From: Chloroflexota bacterium
GTDB taxonomy: Bacteria; Chloroflexota; Anaerolineae; Anaerolineales; UBA4823
DNA length: 7,523 bases
Assembly: GCA_030613705.1 (NCBI GenBank)
Contig: JAUWLJ010000097.1
Coordinates: 1-7,523, forward strand
Direction: 5' to 3'
A program made the position numbers and the translations under genes. Below the pieces are notes generated by a model. It had not been told where the DNA came from, did no database searches, and saw only the letters and a list, made by a program, of their open reading frames with translations. This document shows, piece after piece, positions 1 through 6,410 of this stretch. Each line of letters starts with the position of its first letter. The first letter of the stretch is position 1.

Positions 1-1
1 A

Positions 2-3001
2 GACGCTTATTACACCGCCGCAGAAGACAAAGAGTGCCAGATCATTACCGCGATTGGTGAAGCTGGTGTCGGTAAGTCTCGATTACTGGAAGAGTTTGAA
101 ACCGGGTTGGATAACCAATCCGAGACAGTTTACTTGATGAAGGGGCGCAGCAGCCCGGAAATTCAAGAATCTCCTTATTCCCTGTTGCGGGATATGTTTT
201 CGCATCGCTTTCAGATTCAAGCCAGCGACCGGGTCAGTGTTGTCCATCAAAAAATCGAGACAGGTATTGGCGAAGCCTTCGATGATGGTGAATATGCAGT
301 CATGCGGGCGCATTTTATCGGGCAGCTGCTGGGTTTCGATTTCGGAGACAGCCCTTTTCTGCAAGGTGTTCTGGATGATGCCATGCAATTGCGTGATCGC
401 GCCTGGATCTATCTGGGCGAATTTATCAAGGCGACCTCAGAACTCACACCGGTGATTATTTTCTTGGATGATATCCATTGGGCAGATGATAATTCCTTGG
501 ATGTGGTCAATTACCTGGGTCAGAGTCTAGCCGACCAACGTTTAATGGTTGTCTGTCTGGCGAGATCCATCTTACTCGAGCGGCGACCGCGATGGGGTGA
601 AGGACAAAAGTCCCACACCAAGTTGGACTTGAACTCGCTTTCAACGCGTGATTGCCGCCGCCTGGTGGAAGAAATCCTCCATAAGATGGGGCAGGTCCCC
701 ATAGCTTTACGTGAACTGGTAGTGAGCGGGGCTGATGGCAACCCCTTCTATATAGAAGAGCTGATCAAAATGCTGATCGATACAGGTGTGATTATCACCG
801 GCAGCGATAGGTGGCAGGTAGAAACCTCCCGCCTGGCAAGCATCCTGGCTGATATGAACGTCCCGACCACATTGACCAGTTTACTCCAGGCCCGCCTGGA
901 TAAGTTGGTGCAGGAAGAGAGAACTGTTCTGCAGCAATCTTCAGTAGTCGGGCGAGTTTTTTGGGACGATGTCATCCGCTACATAAACTCCCCCACAAAT
1001 GGCGATGAGATGGAGGAGCTCGATATCTCTGGGATTCTAGAAAAATTACGCCTCAAAGAGATGATCTACCATCGTGAAACCTCGGCCTTAAGCGGCACCC
1101 AGGAATTCTTCTTTAAGCACACAATACTGAGGGATGTCGCCTATGACTCGATCTTGAAAAAAGCCCGCGTCTCATACCATGCCCTGGTCGCCGAGTGGTT
1201 GATAAATGAAAATGTTGAACGGGCAGGGGAATTAACCGGCATGATCGGTGAACACCTTAAATTGGCTGGCAAAAGTGAACTTGCAGTCTCCTTCTTCCGC
1301 CAGGCTGGCGAACAGGCTGCTCGCCAATATGCCAACCAATCAGCCTTGAATTACCTTGGCCACGCACTCGAATTAACCTCTCAATCAGACTTGAAAGAAC
1401 GCTACGCGATCCTCCTGGCGCGAGAACAGGTTTATAGTTTATTAGGCTCCCGAAAAGAACAGAGACAGGATTTAGAGCAGCTGGTCAAACTGGCTGAGGA
1501 ACTGGACGATGAGAGAGTACAAGGCGAAGTCGCTTTGCTCCAAGCCAGCGCAGCCTCGGAGACGAGTGATTATTCTCAGATCATCATCCACGCCCAAGAT
1601 GCCATCCGCATCGCCCAATCGCTCCAGCTCCCCAAGTTGGAATCCAAAGCCAATTTGCTCTGGGGTCGAGCACTGCTATCCATGGGGGATTATCCGGGTG
1701 CTGAAGATCGATTCAGCGAAGCGTTAGGAATCGCAAAAGCTAATGAATTACCAAACTTGGAAGCCGACAGCCTGAGATATCTGGGTGGAGTCGATGAACG
1801 CCTCGGAAAACAAGCATCAGCCATCGACTATCTCGAAAAATCCCTTCAACTTTGCCGTCAGATTGGGGACCGCAGAGGGGAAGGGAAGACGCTCAACCAG
1901 CTTGGTAACATTCTGCTATTGCAAGGAGATTATGCTGGCGGCAAGAAGTATTACGACCAGTTCTTGACCATCAGCCGAGAGATCGGAGACCGTTGGGGAG
2001 AGGGGCAGGTCGTCCGCAATATTGCTGATACATATCTCAGCCAATACGATTATGGCGGAGCTAGCAAATACTTTGAGCAAGCTTTAGAGATCACACGCGA
2101 AATCGGCAACCGGACGATAGAATCCAGCGCCTTGGTCGGTTTAGGCAACATTTACCTCGAACAAGGTGAATATACCAAAGCCAAAAATGTATTTGAGCAA
2201 TCATTGAATATCGCCCGCGATATCGGAAATAAGCCGTGGGAAGCAAAAACGCTCAGTCAAATTGGACGGTACTTCCATCGCCAGGGAGATTACCTGCGCG
2301 CCCAAAGCTATTACGAGCAAGCCATAGAGATCTATCGCCAGCTTGGTAATAAGTTGAGTGAAAGCCGGGTGCTGATCGACATAAGCCTGCTCCACCATCA
2401 CCTGGGGGATGACGAAACCGCGTTACAGAAAAGTAAAGCAGCTCTCACTATTGCCGAAGGGCTGCATCACACAAGGTATATGGCGAGGGCGCTGACTCAA
2501 CTGGGACGCGCCCAGATTGGATCGGAACGGTATGAGAATGCCGGAGATTCTTTCCAACAGGCGCGCGAAAAATTTAAGGAGCTCAATCAAGAGAACCTGT
2601 CTTTGGAGCCTTTGGCAGGGTTGGCAGCAGTGGATTTAGCAAGGGGGGATCGAATTTCAGCATTAACTCATGTTGAAGAGGTCTTGAATCATTTGGATGC
2701 ATACCCGGATTCAGATTTCAAGAAATTAAATAGCGCGGGTGAGGTGAGCGTAGTTGATAAAACTGGAGCCGTACCTGGACTGGAAGGGACTGGCGATCCA
2801 ATGTGGATCTACCTGACTTGTTATAGAGTGTTAAAAGCTGTCCAGGATCAACGATCAGAGAATATCCTCAGAGAAGCTCAAAAACTGATCGAAGAGCAGG
2901 CGCTGAAAATCGAAGATTCAGACTTGCATTATTCATTCTTGAGCAATGTGAAAACCAATCAGGAATTTCAATTCGAGTTTACTCTGGGAGGGACTAGATG
3001 A
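2..3001 (+). CDS. STAND/AAA-type ATPase with TPR array (5'-truncated)
   Basis: The reading frame is open from the left edge (first full codon at 2) to TGA at 2999-3001, so the start is outside the window. A TTG at 107 is not the start, because the Walker A motif GEAGVGKS lies before it at 56-79. Walker B (VIIFLDDIHWADD) follows at about 452-490, the STAND-type GNPF motif at 737-748, then the helical segments typical of this family (ARLDKL near 890, FKHTILRDVAYDSIL near 1110-1156). TPRs fill about 1280-2700, and the tail (YLTCYRVL..., FLSNV near 2810-2950) resembles the conserved end of cyclase- or kinase-linked ATPase/TPR proteins. In that family the N-terminus is often a class III nucleotide cyclase or a Ser/Thr kinase; here it cannot be seen. 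The likely role is a cytoplasmic signalling switch in which ATP binding drives oligomerisation and the TPRs sense a partner or ligand. It overlaps the next gene by ATGA, implying coupled expression. The family assignment is firm; the output function is unknown. Confidence 0.9.
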   Translation, partial: DAYYTAAEDKECQIITAIGEAGVGKSRLLEEFETGLDNQSETVYLMKGRSSPEIQESPYSLLRDMFSHRFQIQASDRVSVVHQKIETGIGEAFDDGEYAVMRAHFIGQLLGFDFGDSPFLQGVLDDAMQLRDRAWIYLGEFIKATSELTPVIIFLDDIHWADDNSLDVVNYLGQSLADQRLMVVCLARSILLERRPRWGEGQKSHTKLDLNSLSTRDCRRLVEEILHKMGQVPIALRELVVSGADGNPFYIEELIKMLIDTGVIITGSDRWQVETSRLASILADMNVPTTLTSLLQARLDKLVQEERTVLQQSSVVGRVFWDDVIRYINSPTNGDEMEELDISGILEKLRLKEMIYHRETSALSGTQEFFFKHTILRDVAYDSILKKARVSYHALVAEWLINENVERAGELTGMIGEHLKLAGKSELAVSFFRQAGEQAARQYANQSALNYLGHALELTSQSDLKERYAILLAREQVYSLLGSRKEQRQDLEQLVKLAEELDDERVQGEVALLQASAASETSDYSQIIIHAQDAIRIAQSLQLPKLESKANLLWGRALLSMGDYPGAEDRFSEALGIAKANELPNLEADSLRYLGGVDERLGKQASAIDYLEKSLQLCRQIGDRRGEGKTLNQLGNILLLQGDYAGGKKYYDQFLTISREIGDRWGEGQVVRNIADTYLSQYDYGGASKYFEQALEITREIGNRTIESSALVGLGNIYLEQGEYTKAKNVFEQSLNIARDIGNKPWEAKTLSQIGRYFHRQGDYLRAQSYYEQAIEIYRQLGNKLSESRVLIDISLLHHHLGDDETALQKSKAALTIAEGLHHTRYMARALTQLGRAQIGSERYENAGDSFQQAREKFKELNQENLSLEPLAGLAAVDLARGDRISALTHVEEVLNHLDAYPDSDFKKLNSAGEVSVVDKTGAVPGLEGTGDPMWIYLTCYRVLKAVQDQRSENILREAQKLIEEQALKIEDSDLHYSFLSNVKTNQEFQFEFTLGGTR
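1382..2701 (+). repeat. Eleven-unit, 120-bp periodic TPR-coding array
   Basis: Within the ATPase gene, equivalent codons recur exactly every 120 bases (40 residues) at 1382, 1502, 1622, 1742, 1862, 1982, 2102, 2222, 2342, 2462 and 2582. The clearest marker is the inter-repeat IGDR/IGDR/IGNR/IGNK/LGNK series at 1862, 1982, 2102, 2222 and 2342. Each unit has the two-helix TPR pattern, for example LGNI.L.QGDY..A..YY.Q.L.I.REIG. The spacing is 40 rather than the canonical 34 residues, as in the TPR_12-like arrays of signalling ATPases. The central units (about 1862-2461) are most alike, while the outer ones keep only the phase. This is a protein-level repeat diverged at DNA level, not a simple tandem DNA repeat. 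It probably forms a superhelical binding surface. Confidence 0.85.
2986..3001 (+). promoter_or_regulatory. Shine-Dalgarno and ATGA stop/start overlap
   Basis: A purine-rich GGGAGGG at 2986-2992 sits five bases before ATG 2998-3000. The same ATGA contains the TGA stop (2999-3001) of the upstream ATPase gene. This fixes the start of the phosphatase gene and suggests translational coupling, so the two proteins are probably made in linked amounts. Confidence 0.85.
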
Positions 3002-4236
3002 AAGAGAAATTGCTGGCCCGCGCACCACTGTTCAAAGGCTTACCGGAAGATGAAATCAGGAAATTAACCCAAACTCTGCGAGTTCTGGAAGTACCTCCCA
3101 GCACGGTTCTATTCCAGGAGGGTGATGTCGGCGATCGTTTTTATATCATTATTCAGGGTCAAATCGAGGTGATCAAAGCCTTGGGTTCTCCCGAAGAACG
3201 TTTTATCGGTTTGCGTGGTCCGGGCGAGTTTGTTGGCGAATTGAGTTTAATCAATCGCGCTGGTTTGAGAACGGCCAGCGTCAGGTCGCTGGGTCCGGCT
3301 CACTTATGGGAGATGTCCCATGGTGAGTTCGATGATTTGTTGCACCGGCAGCCCAGCATGGCATTCGAATTGATCAATGTGCTCAGCGAACGCCTGACGA
3401 TAGCCCATGATTCCACCATCCAGGACTTACAGAAGAAAAACGTGGAGCTGACCGAAGCCTATGAGGAGTTAAAAGCTGCCCAGGCCCAAATTATTGAGAA
3501 GGAAAGATTGGAAAGGGAGCTGCAAGTTGCCTTTGAAATTCAAACCAGCATCCTTCCGCAAACTCTACCAGATTTGGCTGGGTATGATTTCGGAGCGCTG
3601 ATGGTTCCGGCGCGTGCCGTTGGGGGGGATTTTTATGATATTCTTCCCTTAAGCTCGGACAAAGTGGGGATCATCATCGGCGATGTTGCTGATAAAGGGG
3701 TGCCATCAGCGATCTTCATGGCCCAAACGCACGCTCTCTTGTATGCGATGGCCACTCGGGATGCCTCTCCCGCTTGGGTCTTACAACGCGTCAACCAGCT
3801 GCTGATCAAGATGGGTGAATCGAGCCTTTTTGTGACTGTGTTGTACGGCATACTGGATAGACGGACCAATCTTTTTTCGTATGCGCGGGCTGGTCACGAG
3901 CTGCCGATTGTTGTCAGCGCAAATGGCAAGGCAGAAATTGCCCCCTACAATCAGGGCCAGCTGATGGGAGTCCTGGACAAACCAATGCTTGATGAGCAAA
4001 CGGTGAGCATCCCATCAGGAGGAGTGATAGTGCTCTATACCGACGGTGTGATCGATGCTCGCCATTCAAACGGTGATTCGTTCGGTTTGGAGCGATTGAT
4101 CAAGGAGTTAGAGCTGCCGCGCGATGGCTCAGCCCAAGACCAGTGCGATCGCCTCTGGCAAGTGCTGAGTAATTTCCAGAGCAAGGATGCCCAGGAAGAC
4201 GATGTCACCCTGGTCATTATTCAATCTACGAACTAA
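2998..4236 (+). CDS. cNMP-binding domain / SpoIIE (RsbU-type) PP2C phosphatase
   Basis: This 412-residue cytoplasmic protein has three parts. Residues 1-130 form a cyclic-nucleotide-binding (CAP/Crp-like) beta-barrel. Its phosphate-binding cassette is FVGELSLINRAGLRTASV at 78-95, where E81 and R91 keep the 10-residue spacing of the cAMP-contacting Glu and Arg in CAP. Residues about 134-185 look like a coiled-coil linker ending in the LERELQVAFEIQTSILP signature that leads into RsbU-type domains. Residues 190-410 are a SpoIIE-type PP2C phosphatase with the acidic metal ligands in place: GGDFYD (D211), GDVADKG (D229), YTDG (D349) and DDVT (D402). By family, it removes phosphate from a Ser/Thr of an anti-anti-sigma (STAS) protein or similar, using Mn/Mg. 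Cyclic nucleotide gating is inferred. No STAS protein or anti-sigma kinase lies in the window, so the target is encoded elsewhere. Translation appears coupled to the upstream ATPase gene. Confidence 0.93.
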   Translation: MKEKLLARAPLFKGLPEDEIRKLTQTLRVLEVPPSTVLFQEGDVGDRFYIIIQGQIEVIKALGSPEERFIGLRGPGEFVGELSLINRAGLRTASVRSLGPAHLWEMSHGEFDDLLHRQPSMAFELINVLSERLTIAHDSTIQDLQKKNVELTEAYEELKAAQAQIIEKERLERELQVAFEIQTSILPQTLPDLAGYDFGALMVPARAVGGDFYDILPLSSDKVGIIIGDVADKGVPSAIFMAQTHALLYAMATRDASPAWVLQRVNQLLIKMGESSLFVTVLYGILDRRTNLFSYARAGHELPIVVSANGKAEIAPYNQGQLMGVLDKPMLDEQTVSIPSGGVIVLYTDGVIDARHSNGDSFGLERLIKELELPRDGSAQDQCDRLWQVLSNFQSKDAQEDDVTLVIIQSTN

Positions 4237-4257
4237 TTCTAGAACACCATTTTCAGC

Positions 4258-4262
4258 GGAGA
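4258..4262 (+). promoter_or_regulatory. Ribosome-binding site for the first lipoprotein gene
   Basis: GGAGA at 4258-4262 precedes ATG 4272 with a nine-base spacer, within the 35-base gap after the phosphatase stop codon. No convincing promoter or terminator fits in this gap, which favours read-through from the upstream pair. Confidence 0.55.
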
Positions 4263-4271
4263 AATTATTGA

Positions 4272-6326
4272 ATGGGGCAATTTATATCAAGGTTATCATT
4301 CTTGGTTAAAATTTTTATCCTGCTCGCAATTGTCTCTAACGCGGGATGCACTTATTTGGAAAACATACTGGCATTGAATGAACCTGCTGTACAATCAGTT
4401 TCTCAGATTACTCAAGAACCTGTAGCAATGGAAGTAAATGAGCCAACTCCTTTACCCACCTGGCAGCCGATCCCACATGGGTTGATTCGAATACCGGTTA
4501 CCGGTTCAGCGAAACAAACCGCGGCAGATTTAAACTCAGCTGATCGACCTGCGGTGGATCGATACCGGTTGGCACAAGAACTTAAAGGGATGACACCCGA
4601 ACAATTGGCACCCGAAATTTCAAACGAAAATGAATACCAGATCAACGACCGGTTGGGTTTTATTGTGAACAAAGACCTGGCCGGGGACAACCGCACCCTC
4701 CCAGCCCGATTGCGCCATATCAGCGAAAACGCTTATTGGTGGACGAGTGCCACCACTCGGGCGGAGGACGATCAGATCATTGCTGCTACACAGAACTTTG
4801 AAGAGCAGATCGTGCAAATCAATCGCCAGATCTTTAGCAGGGAGTTGCTGCCAGGGGTTGATAACGACTCCCGGATTCATATCTTGTTGGTCGAGGAACC
4901 AGGCTGGGGTGATACCATAGGATACTCCAGCATTATCCACGAATACCCCAGCAACATAGAACCCCTCTCCAATCAAAAGGAATTGATCTTCGTTAATCTG
5001 GGAGCTGTGTCGATCGACTCCAAAGTCTTCGCCGGTGAGCTGGCCCATGAATATAACCAGCTGATCCATTGGAACCAGGACCCAAATGAGGATTTGTGGC
5101 TCAAAGAAGCTATGTCCAAACTGGCGCGCTTCCTTTCCGGCGCACCACCCAGGAGCAATACTTTAGGATTGACAAACGCTGAACTTTTCGCTGAATACCC
5201 TTCCATCCAATTGACCTCTCGGCCAGAACAGCGTTTTGAGCAGAGTGATAAACAGTCTTTTGCCCATAACGCAGCTGAGCGACTCTTCGCGGTTTATCTC
5301 CTCGAACAGTATGGTTCTCAATTAATCAAGGATATTGTCAAGAATCCGGCCCCAGGGGTGCTTGGCATTCGAGAAGAACTAGCAAAACTGCCTGGCTCAC
5401 CGAGCTTTGAAGATGTGTATGCTACTTGGACGGTGGCAAACCTGCTCAACCGGACCAGCTTGGCAGACGGACAATACGGTTATCAAGAAGTCCGCCCTGT
5501 TCCGCCACTTCTTGAAACGGTGCGATCCTTTGATGGAGAGCCGCTCGCCGATCAATTGCCCCCTTATGGCACTCGCTATTACGAAGTGCTTCAAAAGGAA
5601 CCCGTCCGAGTAAATTTCACCGGTTCAACTTTAGCCCGATTAACCCCTGCCGATCCACCTAGCGGTGAATATGCCTGGTATTCCAATCGTGGAGATGAAA
5701 CCGAATTCACCCTGACTCGAACGCTCGATTTGAGCAGTCTGGATAAGGCCACGTTGAAATTCAAGACCTGGTATCAATTGGAAGAATTCTACGATTTTGC
5801 CTATCTGGAGGTCTCCATGGATGGAGGCAGTAACTGGGAAATATTGGATACCATCCATGGCACGGATCAGGATCCAAACAACCTTTCGCTGGGTGTTGGT
5901 TACACAGGTTCAACGCACGATTGGGTCTTCGATTCCGTCAATCTCTCTCCATTTACCGGTCAGGAGATCCAGATCCGCTTCCATGTGATCACAGATTTCA
6001 CAACCAATGGATACGGATTTCAGGTGGATGACATCGCCATTCCTGAATTGGGATATTTGGACAGTGCTGAGGATGATTTGGGTGGTTGGGAAGCATGTGG
6101 ATTCGTGCGCAGCAGCAACCTGGTGCCGGTGGAATGGACCATGTGGCTGGTGGAATTCAGCAACCCAATCCAAGTCGAGCGTATCGCGCTCAAACCAGAC
6201 CAGGCTGTTGAATTTGAAATCACTGGCCTTGGTGAAGATTTCACCCGAGCTGCGATAGTCATCTCTCCTACTGCCCCTGTTACAACGATGGAGATAGATT
6301 ACGAGGTTGGATTTATACAACCATAG
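4272..6326 (+). CDS. Secreted M30/InhA-like metallopeptidase paralogue with degenerate zinc motif
   Basis: This is a 684-residue exported protein. Residues 1-26 are a signal peptide (basic R7 and K13, hydrophobic 14-21) ending in SNAGC, probably a lipoprotein site at C26, although N at -3 is atypical. A polar, Pro/Thr-containing tether spans about 30-66. Residues 70-390 match the metallopeptidase domain of the downstream gene (SENAYWW, GVDNDSRIHILLVEEPGWG, SNQKE). The zinc motif here reads H259-E-Y-N-Q263 instead of HExxH; the downstream candidate third ligand E279 (LWLKEA) remains. Residues about 465-593 form an immune-inhibitor-A-like MAM/jelly-roll domain (YSNRGDETEFTLTR, KTWYQLEEFYDFAYLEVSMDGG, GYGFQVDDIAIPE). 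Residues 605-684 resemble the last InhA domain (GFVRSSNLVP). The loss of a zinc-binding His suggests a pseudo-protease that may bind substrates or assist its neighbour; this is inference. The start is set by GGAGA nine bases upstream and by the signal peptide. Confidence 0.85.
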   Translation: MGQFISRLSFLVKIFILLAIVSNAGCTYLENILALNEPAVQSVSQITQEPVAMEVNEPTPLPTWQPIPHGLIRIPVTGSAKQTAADLNSADRPAVDRYRLAQELKGMTPEQLAPEISNENEYQINDRLGFIVNKDLAGDNRTLPARLRHISENAYWWTSATTRAEDDQIIAATQNFEEQIVQINRQIFSRELLPGVDNDSRIHILLVEEPGWGDTIGYSSIIHEYPSNIEPLSNQKELIFVNLGAVSIDSKVFAGELAHEYNQLIHWNQDPNEDLWLKEAMSKLARFLSGAPPRSNTLGLTNAELFAEYPSIQLTSRPEQRFEQSDKQSFAHNAAERLFAVYLLEQYGSQLIKDIVKNPAPGVLGIREELAKLPGSPSFEDVYATWTVANLLNRTSLADGQYGYQEVRPVPPLLETVRSFDGEPLADQLPPYGTRYYEVLQKEPVRVNFTGSTLARLTPADPPSGEYAWYSNRGDETEFTLTRTLDLSSLDKATLKFKTWYQLEEFYDFAYLEVSMDGGSNWEILDTIHGTDQDPNNLSLGVGYTGSTHDWVFDSVNLSPFTGQEIQIRFHVITDFTTNGYGFQVDDIAIPELGYLDSAEDDLGGWEACGFVRSSNLVPVEWTMWLVEFSNPIQVERIALKPDQAVEFEITGLGEDFTRAAIVISPTAPVTTMEIDYEVGFIQP

Positions 6327-6343
6327 CGCGCTGATGACGGATA

Positions 6344-6357
6344 ATGAGGAAACTCAT
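6344..6357 (+). promoter_or_regulatory. Small GAAA-tetraloop hairpin in the inter-paralogue gap
   Basis: ATGAG-GAAA-CTCAT forms a perfect five-base-pair stem closed by a GNRA-type GAAA loop. No U-tract follows, so it is not an intrinsic terminator. It covers the AGGA (6347-6350) and part of the ATG (6356) of a possible leader ORF, so it could limit initiation there. A stem this short can arise by chance. Confidence 0.3.
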
Positions 6358-6403
6358 GTCGCCAAGTACCAGACTGAACATGAAAAATTTTAACAATACT
6401 TGA
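6356..6403 (+). CDS. Possible 15-codon leader ORF (speculative)
   Basis: ATG 6356 opens a short frame encoding MSPSTRLNMKNFNNT, ending in TGA at 6401-6403. AGGA at 6347-6350 lies five bases upstream of the ATG. The stop overlaps the TGAGGA that serves as ribosome-binding site for the next gene, an arrangement that would permit translational coupling. The peptide has no recognisable domain and no run of a regulatory amino acid, apart from several Asn. An ORF of this length is expected by chance in an 84-base gap, so it is recorded as a candidate only. Confidence 0.2.
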   Translation: MSPSTRLNMKNFNNT

Positions 6404-6406
6404 GGA
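6403..6406 (+). promoter_or_regulatory. Ribosome-binding site deciding between two ATG codons
   Basis: AGGA at 6403-6406 is followed by two adjacent in-frame start codons. The spacer is four bases to ATG 6411 and seven bases to ATG 6414. The second spacing is closer to optimal, so the protein may start at MQKLS rather than MMQKLS. The choice does not affect the lipoprotein signal. Confidence 0.55.
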
Positions 6407-6410
6407 ATAG

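Noticed and set aside
107..109. TTG as the start codon of the first gene
   Set aside because: The P-loop GEAGVGKS at 56-79 is in the same open frame upstream, so the protein must begin before the window.
4237..4244. TTCTAGAA palindrome just after the phosphatase stop codon
   Set aside because: An 8-base palindrome has no loop or T-tract, so it cannot form a terminator, and it is too short to claim as an operator.
4492..4570. Repeated ACCGGTT at about 4493, 4500 and 4563
   Set aside because: The copies lie inside the coding sequence, are short and unevenly spaced, and match normal codons for the protein.
4620..5069. 149-codon minus-strand open frame
   Set aside because: It lies wholly opposite the conserved metallopeptidase domain and its translation has no recognisable domain, so it is a shadow frame.
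5910..6320. 136-codon minus-strand open frame
   Set aside because: It is antisense to the InhA-like C-terminal domain, and the plus-strand frame is clearly the real one by homology.
6340..6345. GATAAT as a -10 promoter element ahead of the second lipoprotein gene
   Set aside because: No TTGACA-like -35 lies about 17 bases upstream (the region reads ACAACC), so a promoter is not supported.
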